The position numbers and the translations under genes were made by a program. The notes under the pieces were generated by a model. The model did no database searches, was not told the DNA's origin, and worked only from the letters and a program-made list of their open reading frames with translations. Positions 29,166-38,187 of a stretch of 64,000 nucleotides of DNA are shown in pieces; within the stretch, counting starts at the first letter, position 1, and every line of letters begins with the position of its first letter. The stretch comes from [Eubacterium] saphenum (GTDB lineage Bacteria > Bacillota > Clostridia > Peptostreptococcales > Anaerovoracaceae), in the NCBI GenBank assembly GCA_004555725.1, contig SFHC01000001.1, positions 62,001 through 126,000 on the forward strand, in the 5' to 3' direction.

Positions 29166-30062
29166 ATGAAGATTCAATATGATGTACTGAAAGACTTGGT
29201 AGAAACTCATCTGCTGGATTTTATCCCGCAGGTGAATCCGTTAAGTCAGACTTTATTTGATTCTATGGAATACAGCCTGACAGGCGGCGGAAAACGGCTC
29301 CGGCCGGTTCTTCTGCTGGCGTCCTGCCAGTTCTGCGGCGGTGATCCGATGCAGGCGCTGCCGTATGCATGCGCGCTGGAGTACATTCATACGTATTCGC
29401 TGATTCATGATGATCTTCCGGCAATGGATGATGATGATTTGCGGAGAGGGCGTCCGACCAACCATAAAAAATTCGGCGCGGACATCGCAACTCTGGCAGG
29501 AGACGGACTGCTGAACACGGCTTTTGAGGCGATGTTTAAAGACATGTTCCTGTATTTTGACCAGCCGGATCTTCTGAAGAGGAGAATCACTGCGGCGTAC
29601 AGGATCGCAGAAGGCGCGGGCGTGCAGGGCATGGTTGCCGGTCAGGTTTCTGATGTGGAGGCGGACCATGAGCAGAACTCTTCTCCGGAGATGCTGCGCC
29701 ATATCCATCTGAACAAGACTGCGGCGATGATCAAGGGCGCCGTTTCTGCGGGGCTGGAAATCGGGGGAGCTAAACAGGAAGTGAAAGACCATTTGCGGAA
29801 GTACGCAGAGAACCTGGGTCTGGAGTTTCAGGTGGTGGATGATATCCTGGATGTGACCGGGACAGCAGAACAGCTCGGAAAAGACCCGCATCAGGATGAG
29901 GCGAACGGAAAGCTGACCTATGTTTCTCTGTACGGTCTGGAAGGCGCCAGAAAACGCGCGTCTCAGCTGACAGAAGCAGCACTGGCCGAGTTGGAGAGCT
30001 ACGGAGAAGAGGCTGAGTTTTTCCGGGATCTCGTCGTAAAACTGGAAAAGAGAACGCACTGA
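29166..30062 (+). CDS. ispA: polyprenyl synthetase, probable farnesyl diphosphate synthase
   Basis: Condenses IPP with DMAPP/GPP in isoprenoid synthesis; about 298 residues. The first aspartate-rich motif is DDLPAMDDDDLRRGRPTNHKKFG near residue 83 and the second is VVDDILDVTG near 222; GGGKRLRP near 41 binds diphosphate. Two residues separate the aspartates of the first motif in the pattern typical of short-chain bacterial synthases, so C15 is the likely product length. The ATG at 29166 is preceded by AGGAGG. It lies upstream of dxs, which makes the precursor of the same pathway. Confidence 0.92.
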   Translation: MKIQYDVLKDLVETHLLDFIPQVNPLSQTLFDSMEYSLTGGGKRLRPVLLLASCQFCGGDPMQALPYACALEYIHTYSLIHDDLPAMDDDDLRRGRPTNHKKFGADIATLAGDGLLNTAFEAMFKDMFLYFDQPDLLKRRITAAYRIAEGAGVQGMVAGQVSDVEADHEQNSSPEMLRHIHLNKTAAMIKGAVSAGLEIGGAKQEVKDHLRKYAENLGLEFQVVDDILDVTGTAEQLGKDPHQDEANGKLTYVSLYGLEGARKRASQLTEAALAELESYGEEAEFFRDLVVKLEKRTH

Positions 30063-30132
30063 CGCGGTTATTATGCTGATGCGCAGCCGCTGTCAGCACA
30101 GAATAAGAATGTTTGATGAAAACGGAGGATAA

Positions 30133-31998
30133 ATGCGGATGAAGAAACTGGAAAAGTACAATTTTCCTGATGATCTGAAAACGATGAATAATCATCAGAT
30201 GGAGCTTCTCGCGACAGAGATCAGAGAATTTCTGATTGATCATGTATCAAAGACGGGCGGACACCTGGCGTCCAATCTGGGTGTGGTCGAACTCACCATT
30301 GCCCTGCACCGCGTGTTCGACAGCCCTAAGGACAAGATCATCTGGGACGTAGGCCACCAGTCTTATGTGCATAAGATCCTCACCGGAAGAGCAGGTCAGT
30401 TCGATCATCTGCGCATGACAGGCGGAATGAGCGGATTCCCCAAGATGTGCGAGAGTGAGCATGATGTCTACCAGACCGGCCATTCCAGCACGTCCATCTC
30501 TGCGGCGGCAGGGATGGCGGCTGCCCGCGACATCCGCCATGAGGATTACAGCGTCATCGCCGTCATCGGAGACGGATCGCTGACCGGCGGCATGGTCTAT
30601 GAAGCCATGAACAACATCGGCATTTCCAAGTCCAAGGTCATTATCATCGTCAACGACAACGGCATGTCCATTTCCAGAAATATCGGAGGAATGTCCGAGC
30701 ACCTGACCAAGCTGAGGACGAGCAGAAAATATCTGCAGACCAAGAGCAGTGTCAGAAAAAAAGTTAAGAACGTACCAGTTATCGGACCGGAACTTTATCA
30801 GGGCATGTCCGCGGCCAAAAACTGGCTGAAATACGCACTGATGTCCGGAGGAATCCTTTTTGAAGAGCTTGGATTCACCTATCTGGGACCGGTGGACGGT
30901 CATGATATTCCAGCGCTTCGCGGAGCGCTGACACGCGCAAAGCGTGTCGAAGGGCCGGTCGTTCTGCACGTCATTACAAAAAAAGGAAAAGGCTACCGCA
31001 ATGCAGAACTTGACCCGGGCAAGTTCCACGGCATCGGACCGTTCGATCCAGAAACCGGCAAGGTCATTTCACCGTCCGGATGCACCTGGTCCAAGGTGTT
31101 CGGAGCGGAAATGGATCAGCTGGGAAAAGAAGACAAGCGCATCACCGCTATCACCGCGGCGATGGGAGAAGCGACTGGACTGTCCGCTTTCGCAGAGCAT
31201 TACCCGAAGCGCTTCTTTGATGTAGGAATTGCGGAAGCGCACGCGGTGACATTCTGCGCGGGGCTTGCGGCAAACGGCATGAAACCGGTCGCGGCCATCT
31301 ATTCATCCTTTCTTCAGCGTGCGTATGACCAGATCATTGAAGATGTGTGCATCCAGAATCTTCCAGTTGTGTTTGCGATCGACCGCGCCGGGATCGTCGG
31401 CGCGGACGGAGAAACCCATCACGGGGTGTTCGATCTGAGCTACCTGTCCGGAATTCCGAATATGCATGTGTTCTCCCCGGCTGACGGCGACCAGCTCACG
31501 GCCTTGCTGCGGTACGCTTTGTCGCTGAATGCGCCGGCAGCAGTGCGTTATCCGCGCGGCACCTGCAGCTGGAAGAAGGAGAAACTGGAGTATCACGGCG
31601 GAAATCAGAGGATCTGTGCTGGGCGCGATGTGGATATCTGGGCAGTCGGATCCATGCTGGATCATGCGGAAGAGGCCAGAGTGATTCTGGAGCAGCAGGG
31701 GTATTCCGTTGGGATCGTCAGTGTTCTGCAGGTCAAGCCGATGGATCTGTCTCTGCTGAATCCGGATGTGCGGCTGGCCGTGACGCTGGAGGATGGCATT
31801 GTTCTGGAGGGATTCGGCGCGATGTTTCATGAACAGGCTCCGTGCGGGCTTGAAGTTCTGCAGCTCGGATGGCCGGATCAGTTTATCAGCCACGGCTCGC
31901 CGCAGGATCTGTACCGGATGTACGGACTTGACGGGGCAGGCATTGCGGAGTCCGTCAGGCGCGTGCTGGAAGGTGACGACCCTGAGGGGACAAAATAA
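30133..31998 (+). CDS. dxs: 1-deoxy-D-xylulose-5-phosphate synthase
   Basis: Thiamine diphosphate enzyme that condenses pyruvate and glyceraldehyde 3-phosphate, the entry step of the MEP isoprenoid pathway. 621 residues with GHLASNLGVVELTIALH at the start, the TPP/Mg2+ motif GDGSLTGGMVYEAMNNI near 156, VGIAEAHAVTFCAGLA near 372 with the catalytic Glu, and a transketolase C-terminal domain. ACGGAGG lies 6 bases before the ATG at 30133; a second ATG six bases later is possible. Confidence 0.96.
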   Translation: MRMKKLEKYNFPDDLKTMNNHQMELLATEIREFLIDHVSKTGGHLASNLGVVELTIALHRVFDSPKDKIIWDVGHQSYVHKILTGRAGQFDHLRMTGGMSGFPKMCESEHDVYQTGHSSTSISAAAGMAAARDIRHEDYSVIAVIGDGSLTGGMVYEAMNNIGISKSKVIIIVNDNGMSISRNIGGMSEHLTKLRTSRKYLQTKSSVRKKVKNVPVIGPELYQGMSAAKNWLKYALMSGGILFEELGFTYLGPVDGHDIPALRGALTRAKRVEGPVVLHVITKKGKGYRNAELDPGKFHGIGPFDPETGKVISPSGCTWSKVFGAEMDQLGKEDKRITAITAAMGEATGLSAFAEHYPKRFFDVGIAEAHAVTFCAGLAANGMKPVAAIYSSFLQRAYDQIIEDVCIQNLPVVFAIDRAGIVGADGETHHGVFDLSYLSGIPNMHVFSPADGDQLTALLRYALSLNAPAAVRYPRGTCSWKKEKLEYHGGNQRICAGRDVDIWAVGSMLDHAEEARVILEQQGYSVGIVSVLQVKPMDLSLLNPDVRLAVTLEDGIVLEGFGAMFHEQAPCGLEVLQLGWPDQFISHGSPQDLYRMYGLDGAGIAESVRRVLEGDDPEGTK

Positions 31999-32030
31999 AA
32001 ACGGGCAAGAAAACAGGAGTAGCAAGAAAC

Positions 32031-32873
32031 TTGGATAAGAAAAAGAAAAAAGAAAGATTAGATGTTCTCCTCGTTCAGAAGGAATATTTTCCGTCCAGAG
32101 AGAAGGCGCAGCGTTCCATCATGGCAGGCGTAGTTTTTGTGGACGGACAGAGGAGCGACAAGGCGGGGAATAAGATTGATCCGGACGCAGAAATCGAAGT
32201 ACGCGAGGACATCTGTCCGTATGTCAGCCGAGGCGGGTTCAAGCTGGAGAAATCCATGGAGCTGTTCCCGATTGACCTGAACGGAAAAATATGCGCGGAT
32301 ATCGGCGCGTCTACGGGCGGTTTCACGGACTGCATGCTGCAGAACGGCGCGTCCAAAGTCTATGCCATGGATGTCGGCTACGGGCAGCTTGCGTGGAAGC
32401 TCAGGACCGATCCGCGTGTCGTGAACATGGAGAAGTGCAACGTCCGCTACCTGGATCCCGCGCTGGTTCCCGATCCGATTGACTTCATCAGTGTAGATGT
32501 GTCATTTATTTCCCTGAAGATGATTTTTCCGACCGCGGCAAAGATCATCCGCCAAGGAGGGAAAATGGTCTGCCTGGTGAAACCGCAGTTTGAAGCCGGA
32601 CGCGAACAGATGCGGGGAACAGGCGGCATCGTCAGAGACCCTGCCATCCATGCCGAGGCAATTCAAAACGTTGCTGCCTATGCAGAGGATAATGGATTTA
32701 CACCAAAAGGACTGACCTTTTCTCCGGTAAAAGGAACAAAAGGCAATATCGAATACCTTTTGTATATTGAATACAATAATGAATCCGAAAATTTGGATGA
32801 CATTCCAGAGAATTCGCGTTATAATGAGACTACTGTTGAAAGCATTGTCAGACAATCTCATGAGGATTTATAA
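32031..32873 (+). CDS. tlyA: TlyA family rRNA 2'-O-methyltransferase
   Basis: S4-domain plus FtsJ-type methyltransferase (hemolysin A / TlyA family) that 2'-O-methylates rRNA. The S4 RNA-binding domain is at about residues 6-65 (RLDVLLVQKEYFPSREKAQRSIMAG), and SAM motif I DIGASTGGFTDCML is near 86-99, with VDVSFISLKMIFP and LVKPQFEAGREQ downstream. 280 residues. The start is TTG, 10 bases after AGGAGT. Usually NAD kinase, argR and recN follow in Clostridia; here an aminotransferase comes next, so the conserved cluster is broken at this point. Confidence 0.93.
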   Translation: MDKKKKKERLDVLLVQKEYFPSREKAQRSIMAGVVFVDGQRSDKAGNKIDPDAEIEVREDICPYVSRGGFKLEKSMELFPIDLNGKICADIGASTGGFTDCMLQNGASKVYAMDVGYGQLAWKLRTDPRVVNMEKCNVRYLDPALVPDPIDFISVDVSFISLKMIFPTAAKIIRQGGKMVCLVKPQFEAGREQMRGTGGIVRDPAIHAEAIQNVAAYAEDNGFTPKGLTFSPVKGTKGNIEYLLYIEYNNESENLDDIPENSRYNETTVESIVRQSHEDL

Positions 32874-32996
32874 GTATTTTCAGTGACTGCCCGCAAGAGT
32901 TTTCAGATACGTTGTGGAAAAAATAGCAGGATATTTTGTCTGCGCAAGTCTTTTATGTGAAAGAAGTACGTATTCACGCAATGAAAGGAGTATGAA

Positions 32997-34196
32997 ATGG
33001 AACTTTCCAAGAGAGTGCAGGAGATGCAGTTCTCCCCAATCCGTAAGTTCAACCCGATTGCCATTGAGGCAGAGCAGAAAGGCAAGAAGGTTTACCACCT
33101 GAACATCGGCCAGCCGGATATCGAGACTCCGCCGGAGTTCATGGAAGCCATCAGAGCATATGAGCCAAAGGTTATCGCATACGGCGAGTCAGGCGGACTT
33201 CCGGAGCTGCAGGACGCGATCATCGGATACTATAAGAAGATCGGCGTTGACCTGGAGAGAAAGAACATCATCGTAACAACCGGAGGATCCGAGGCGCTGA
33301 TGATGTCCTTCCTGAACATCCTGAACGAGGGCGACCAGGTTATGATGGCAGAGCCGTTCTACACCAACTACAACACATTTGCTCTGGAAGCAGGCGGAAG
33401 CGTTGCTCCGATCACAGCAAGCGCAGACGACGGATACCAGTACGCTAAGAGAGAGCTGCTGGAGAAGTCTCTGACACCGAACACCAAGGCAATTGCCTGC
33501 ATCTCCCCGGGAAACCCGACAGGAAACGTTCTGACACTGGACGACATGAAGGTTATCTGCGAGTTTGCTAAGGATCACGATCTGTGGGTAATGGCAGACG
33601 AGGTTTACAGAGAGTTCGTTTATGACGGCAGAAAGCTCGCTTCCTTTGGACAGCTGTCCGAGTATGCAGACAGAGTCATCCTGATCGACTCCGTTTCCAA
33701 GAGATTCTCCGCATGCGGCGCAAGAATCGGCTGCGTCATCTCCAAGAATGACGAGTTCATGAGCGGAATCATGAAGATGGCACAGGGCAGACTCTGCTCC
33801 TCCACCATCGATCAGATCGGAGCTGCAGCACTGTACAGCGTTCCGGATTCCTATTACAAGGCAGTTAATGAAGAGTACTGCGCAAGAAGAGACACCATCC
33901 ACGCAGAACTCATGAAGATTCCTGGCGTAGTCTGCCAGAAGCCGGGCGGAGCATTCTATATGACCGTCAAACTGCCGGTAGAGGACGCAGAAGACTTCCT
34001 GATGTTCCTGCTGACCGAGTTCGACGATAACGGCGAGACCGTTATGTACGCTCCGGCAAGCGGATTCTATGCGACAAAGGGCATCGGCAAGGACGAGATC
34101 CGCATCGCATACATCCTGAAGCAGGAAGACCTGAAGAGAGCCGCAGAACTGATTGGCCTCGGACTGGAAGCATACAAGGCAAAGGGAAATAAATAG
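32997..34196 (+). CDS. pyridoxal phosphate-dependent aminotransferase, class I/II
   Basis: Fold type I aminotransferase of 399 residues, resembling aspartate/aromatic enzymes of the AAT-Igamma group. Visible are HLNIGQPDIETPPEF at the start, the SPGNPTGNVL motif near 170, ADEVYREFVYDG near 200, and the PLP lysine in SVSKRFSACGARIGC near 235. Codons are strongly skewed to a small set, which suggests high expression, like the reductase genes further on. AAAGGAG precedes the ATG. Amino donor specificity cannot be read from sequence; in a fermenting clostridium it probably feeds amino acid catabolism. Confidence 0.9.
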   Translation: MELSKRVQEMQFSPIRKFNPIAIEAEQKGKKVYHLNIGQPDIETPPEFMEAIRAYEPKVIAYGESGGLPELQDAIIGYYKKIGVDLERKNIIVTTGGSEALMMSFLNILNEGDQVMMAEPFYTNYNTFALEAGGSVAPITASADDGYQYAKRELLEKSLTPNTKAIACISPGNPTGNVLTLDDMKVICEFAKDHDLWVMADEVYREFVYDGRKLASFGQLSEYADRVILIDSVSKRFSACGARIGCVISKNDEFMSGIMKMAQGRLCSSTIDQIGAAALYSVPDSYYKAVNEEYCARRDTIHAELMKIPGVVCQKPGGAFYMTVKLPVEDAEDFLMFLLTEFDDNGETVMYAPASGFYATKGIGKDEIRIAYILKQEDLKRAAELIGLGLEAYKAKGNK

Positions 34197-34290
34197 TGCC
34201 CCGTCAGGCGATGCGTAAGCAAGCTGTGGCGTAAAACAGCCTTGCGGCTGACAGGCTGCGCCAGCAGCGCCGTAATTCTGAAGTTCAGAT

Positions 34291-34335
34291 GCTGCTGCAT
34301 CAGACAAGAGTATTGTCTGATGCAGCAGCTTTTTT
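34291..34335 (+). terminator. strong rho-independent terminator after the aminotransferase
   Basis: A perfect 16-base stem (GCTGCTGCATCAGACA paired with its complement) closes a 7-base loop and is followed by TTTTTT. Confidence 0.92.
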
Positions 34336-34495
34336 CGTTGTTAACAGAGGAGCCAGCCTGCTTTGAATTGGTACTGCGCCTCCTTCATCGTGTCAATCGG
34401 CTTTTTGAAAAACTAAAGGCTTCGCAGGGTTACAGCGATAATTGAAGTTTGATACTGTCAATCTGCCGAGTGATTTATGAAGTCTGAGACTGTTA

Positions 34496-34510
34496 AACTG
34501 CCTGGCAGTT
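34496..34510. promoter_or_regulatory. palindrome upstream of the adhesin promoter
   Basis: AACTGCC-T-GGCAGTT is a perfect 7+7 inverted repeat centred about 36 bases upstream of the -35 element. It could be an operator; no cognate regulator is known. The 34336-34495 stretch otherwise shows nothing recognisable. Confidence 0.4.
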
Positions 34511-34535
34511 AATTAGTGTATACTGGGTAAAGGTG

Positions 34536-34564
34536 TTGTGAAGATAATATGTATATGGTATGAT
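34536..34564 (+). promoter_or_regulatory. promoter of the c-di-GMP-controlled adhesin
   Basis: TTGTGA and TATGAT with 17-base spacing; the expected transcript start near 34571 puts the whole riboswitch in the leader. Confidence 0.7.
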
Positions 34565-34639
34565 TTAAGAAATCAGAAAGTTATGTTTTAAACTTTAATA
34601 AGTTAATGTTCTCTAGTGATTCTCATATACAGATGAAAT

Positions 34640-34759
34640 GTAAAGGGCAAACCGGCCGTGAGGCCGGGACGCAAAACTACAGGGTCTTCCGAGTTTCTAA
34701 GCGATATGTTCCGGAAGACAGCTAGCTGCCATTCCTGTAAATGAAAACAAGAATGGAGG
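34640..34759 (+). ncRNA. cyclic di-GMP-I (GEMM-I) riboswitch
   Basis: Matches the class I c-di-GMP aptamer: GGGCAAACC at 34645-34653, a P2 hairpin CCGGCC-GTGA-GGCCGG at 34652-34667 with the GNRA tetraloop, the core GGGACGCAAAACTACAGGG, and a P3 stem GTCTTCCG/CGGAAGAC with receptor-like CTAAG...TATG inside it. GGCA (34646-34649) can pair with TGCC (34727-34730) to close P1. Just downstream, CCATTC (34729-34734) can pair with GAATGG (34751-34756), which covers the first bases of the Shine-Dalgarno GGAGG (34755-34759). The two pairings share CC, so ligand binding should expose the ribosome site. Confidence 0.92.
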
Positions 34760-34767
34760 TATTTACA

Positions 34768-37700
34768 ATGAGAAGAGAGAACGGGATAAGAAAGGGGCTG
34801 AACCGGTTATTGGTTCTCGTCCTGGCGATAGCTGTCACCATGGTATTCAGCTTTACGAGTATTTCGTTTGCAGATGAAAATGGTGCTGAAAGCGGAACTT
34901 CTGTACAGATTTCTGAAGTGAAGCAGGATACAGAGACAGGCACACCAGCGGAGGGAGTATCCGGAAGTACGGACAGCGCAGAGAAGTCAAAAACGATTGA
35001 CAATAACTCCGGAAGCGGGGACACGGATAATTCCGGACAGAGTGTTTCATCCGATGAGAAGAAGGAAACAACAGCAGGCTCAGAGGATAATCAGGCCGAC
35101 AAAGATCAGGAAAGCAAGGAGCAGAAAGCGATTTCTGCCGGAGATCAGCAGTATGATTCTCTCAGCGAAGCGGTAGAAGCTGCAGAATCGGGGAAGAAAA
35201 CTGTTATAATTCTGCATAAGGATATTCAGATCACTTCTGCTGTGGAAATTCCAGAAGGAAAAGATATCACAATCACTGATGACGAGACTGCGCATCAGAT
35301 CAGTGCAGAAGGAACTGACCCGGTATTTATCATTAAGGAGGGTGGAACCCTGACGGTTAAGGGTACATCTGATGATCACCTGATTTTGAACGGGGCAGTT
35401 ATGAGTGGGATTGGTAAAGATAATCCGACGACAATCAAGAATTCAGGTACTCTGAATTTGGAGTCTGGAATAATTAATGGCGGAACACTAGGGACAATGG
35501 CATGGAAATCAGGTGCAGTCTTGGTAGATGGTACCGCGAACAGGCAGGACACCGCCGTCTTCAATATGTCCGGTGGAATCATTCAGGGCTTAAAGTTTCT
35601 TGGTGTTCAGACGCCTTCAAGATCGGCAGCGGTACGGGTGACTGTTAATGCGGCGTTCAATATGTCCGGCGGCTCGATCAGTGGAAATGAGACGCGCGGC
35701 GTGTATGCGGGCGATTACCTGTATCATTCTGGCGAACAGGTTGCGGGAGTGAACATGTCTGGCGGAGAAATTTCCGGGAATACAGTCAATATGTTTATTC
35801 CGCATGGCGGGGGACTCTATCTGGAGAACTGCGCGCAGATGACCATGACGGGTGGATCCATTTCTAATAATAAGATTGAATCTACAACGGCGAATTCCCC
35901 GGCAATGGGAGGCGGAATATGCATTCTCGGAAAGGCGTCCACTCTTACAGTTGACGGCGGCACCATCAGTGGAAACTCCGCGGAGAGCGGAGGTGGAATC
36001 TATTCTGACGCCAACAAAAATGTAAAGCTTAAAAAAGCTGTAATAGAAGGAAATACAGCGAGCTCGACTGGCGGCGGAATCTGCCTGCCATATCATAACA
36101 TTGGCGGAGCAGCGGAAAAAATCAACAGCACAATCTATCTGGGCAATACACTGATTACTGGAAATTCCGCGACCATCGGCGGCGGAATCTGGGTGACAGC
36201 TCAGGGAACTTTGGATTTCCACGTGACCAAAGGTGCGTCCATCTACGGCAATCACTCTGACAAAGGATACGCTAATGATATACTGGCGACCAACATGACA
36301 AGCGGATCCGTTACATTAGGCAGCCGAATTCTCGGCGGCGGACGTGTGGACTACACTGACTATAATGGAAAGACAGTCAACAGACTGAATGACAAGCCGG
36401 TCAACAGTTTGAAAGAAACGAAAGAGACACTGTATCTGAACGCAAACGTATACGCAGAAGATGCGAGTGAACAGGGCAGTAGTGCGCTGACTTTAGCGGA
36501 AGAAAACGCGGATGTTATGATCAGAAATAACAAAGCTGCATACGGTGGAGGTATCGGCCTGTCTGGAACGTTGACACTTTTAGATAATCACCAGGATTGG
36601 ACATTGAACGTAACTAAGGAATGGGCCTCTGGGACAACAAAGAAGCCGGTTAAGGTCTATCTGAAAATCGGAAAGCACATTCTGGATCCGGTGGAGTTGA
36701 ATAAAGACAACAACTGGAAAAACACATTCGAAGATATGCCGAATCCGTACACGCTGAAGAGAAGCGGCATTACCTGGAATAAAAATGATGGCAAGCATGG
36801 CAACAGTAAGATTTCCGTGGTAGAAGGAACCTGGGAAAAAGATAAGAATGGAACAAAGAATTTCGTTACAACATCAGAATACAAGGTAGAATACTCGGAT
36901 CTGAAGATAGATGAAGAAATGCGAACCATGAGTGTGACGTTGAAGAATTCTTCACCAGATACTCCAGTCACTCCGACTCCAACCGAAGAGCACACTGTCA
37001 CGTTCCACCCGAATAACGGCGAATCAAACTTCACACAGACCGTTCCGGACGGCGGCAAGGCTGTTCAGCCGGAAGATCCAGCGCAGGAGGGGTATACCTT
37101 TGACGGATGGTTTACAGACAGCAGCTTTACACAGAAGTATGATTTCAATACTCCTGTGAAGGGAAACATTGATCTATATGCTAAATGGAACAAGGTTGTA
37201 AAACCGGTTAATCCGGTCAAGCCGGTTAAACCTTCCAAGAAGGTCACAGGAATCCTGCTTCCTAAGGTCATCGCAAAAGGCAAGCATACCCAGACGCTGA
37301 CCTGGACGGCGCTGAAAAATGTAGACGGATACTTCATCTACACCAACCACTGCGATGAAGCGCAGGGCAGAATCCCGCATCCGTTCAAGAAGGTAGCGGA
37401 CTACAAGGCATCCAAAGCCCGTGTCTACACCAGGAAGAATCTGAAGACGTACCATAATTACAAGTATTATGTTGCGGCGTACAAGATCAAGAACGGAAAG
37501 AAAGTCGTGGTAAGAAACAGCGTCACGGTTCACTCCGTTTGCGGAAACACCAGCGCGCGCTCCACGAATGTGAAGTCCGTAAAGGTGAAGAAGCATGCCG
37601 TTACCCTGAAGAAGGGCAAGACCTATAAGGTGAAGGCAACGATATCCAAGGTGAACAAGAAGCGCGCATTCCTCGACGCGACGCATTGCGGACTGCTCCG

Positions 37701-37839
37701 TTACCTGACAGCAAACAGCAAGATTGCGGATGTAAATTACAATACAGGCGTGATCAAGGCTAAGAAAGCCGGCAAGACGACGGTATACGTACTCGGCGTC
37801 AACGGAATCCGCGATAAGGTGACGGTAACCGTAAAATAA
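34768..37839 (+). CDS. large secreted surface protein: beta-helix repeats, Cna-B-like, InlB repeat, Ig-like domains
   Basis: About 1023 residues. A signal peptide (basic start, hydrophobic core LLVLVLAIAVTMVFSF) probably ends near SFA-DE. An acidic Ser/Thr/Gly linker follows, then at about 260-590 eight or so repeats built on (F/V)NMSGGxIxGN or GNxAxxGGGI, as in right-handed beta-helix surface proteins. Next come a Cna-B-like domain (about 610-715), an InlB B-repeat near 745-810 (YTFDGWFTDSSFTQKYDF), a VKP-repeat linker, a fibronectin-III-like part and a Big2-like C-terminal domain. No LPXTG or membrane anchor is seen, so cell attachment may be through the basic C-terminus. The start at 34768 follows GGAGG. 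A c-di-GMP riboswitch controls it, which fits an adhesin. Confidence 0.9.
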   Translation: MRRENGIRKGLNRLLVLVLAIAVTMVFSFTSISFADENGAESGTSVQISEVKQDTETGTPAEGVSGSTDSAEKSKTIDNNSGSGDTDNSGQSVSSDEKKETTAGSEDNQADKDQESKEQKAISAGDQQYDSLSEAVEAAESGKKTVIILHKDIQITSAVEIPEGKDITITDDETAHQISAEGTDPVFIIKEGGTLTVKGTSDDHLILNGAVMSGIGKDNPTTIKNSGTLNLESGIINGGTLGTMAWKSGAVLVDGTANRQDTAVFNMSGGIIQGLKFLGVQTPSRSAAVRVTVNAAFNMSGGSISGNETRGVYAGDYLYHSGEQVAGVNMSGGEISGNTVNMFIPHGGGLYLENCAQMTMTGGSISNNKIESTTANSPAMGGGICILGKASTLTVDGGTISGNSAESGGGIYSDANKNVKLKKAVIEGNTASSTGGGICLPYHNIGGAAEKINSTIYLGNTLITGNSATIGGGIWVTAQGTLDFHVTKGASIYGNHSDKGYANDILATNMTSGSVTLGSRILGGGRVDYTDYNGKTVNRLNDKPVNSLKETKETLYLNANVYAEDASEQGSSALTLAEENADVMIRNNKAAYGGGIGLSGTLTLLDNHQDWTLNVTKEWASGTTKKPVKVYLKIGKHILDPVELNKDNNWKNTFEDMPNPYTLKRSGITWNKNDGKHGNSKISVVEGTWEKDKNGTKNFVTTSEYKVEYSDLKIDEEMRTMSVTLKNSSPDTPVTPTPTEEHTVTFHPNNGESNFTQTVPDGGKAVQPEDPAQEGYTFDGWFTDSSFTQKYDFNTPVKGNIDLYAKWNKVVKPVNPVKPVKPSKKVTGILLPKVIAKGKHTQTLTWTALKNVDGYFIYTNHCDEAQGRIPHPFKKVADYKASKARVYTRKNLKTYHNYKYYVAAYKIKNGKKVVVRNSVTVHSVCGNTSARSTNVKSVKVKKHAVTLKKGKTYKVKATISKVNKKRAFLDATHCGLLRYLTANSKIADVNYNTGVIKAKKAGKTTVYVLGVNGIRDKVTVTVK

Positions 37840-37938
37840 GAGGAATAATCGGCGGAGATTTTCCGGTCAATCCGGATCGGAAAACTCTGACCGAGAGATA
37901 GCAGAGGAACATGCGGCAGACGCATCTTCCTGAACCAG

Positions 37939-37990
37939 GACGCCGGTCCGGATCCGGCTGCAGAAGGATCCGGGCCGGCGTCTTTCTGCG
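37939..37990 (+). terminator. terminator-like hairpin after the surface protein
   Basis: A 17-base stem with one G-U pair (37939-37955 with 37966-37982) and 10-base loop is followed by only TTTCTG. The stem is very stable but the T tract is weak. Confidence 0.6.
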
Positions 37991-38187
37991 CTCTGGAGAA
38001 AGGGAATTCGTGATGGGACAGCCAGACAATTACAGCGGCTGTGAGGATGTCATAGAAAACGTTCTGGACTATGTTCTAGTCCTTCGATATAATATTCACA
38101 AAAGGGATTTCAGAAGAGGGATCCGGAGAGCCGGAGGAGAAATTCCGGGTTTGGAGATATTAAAGAAAACAGAATGGAGGCCTTGCT

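Noticed and set aside
35550..36560. DNA tandem repeat or CRISPR-like array in the surface protein
   Set aside because: The repetition is at protein level with diverged codons and no constant spacer pattern.
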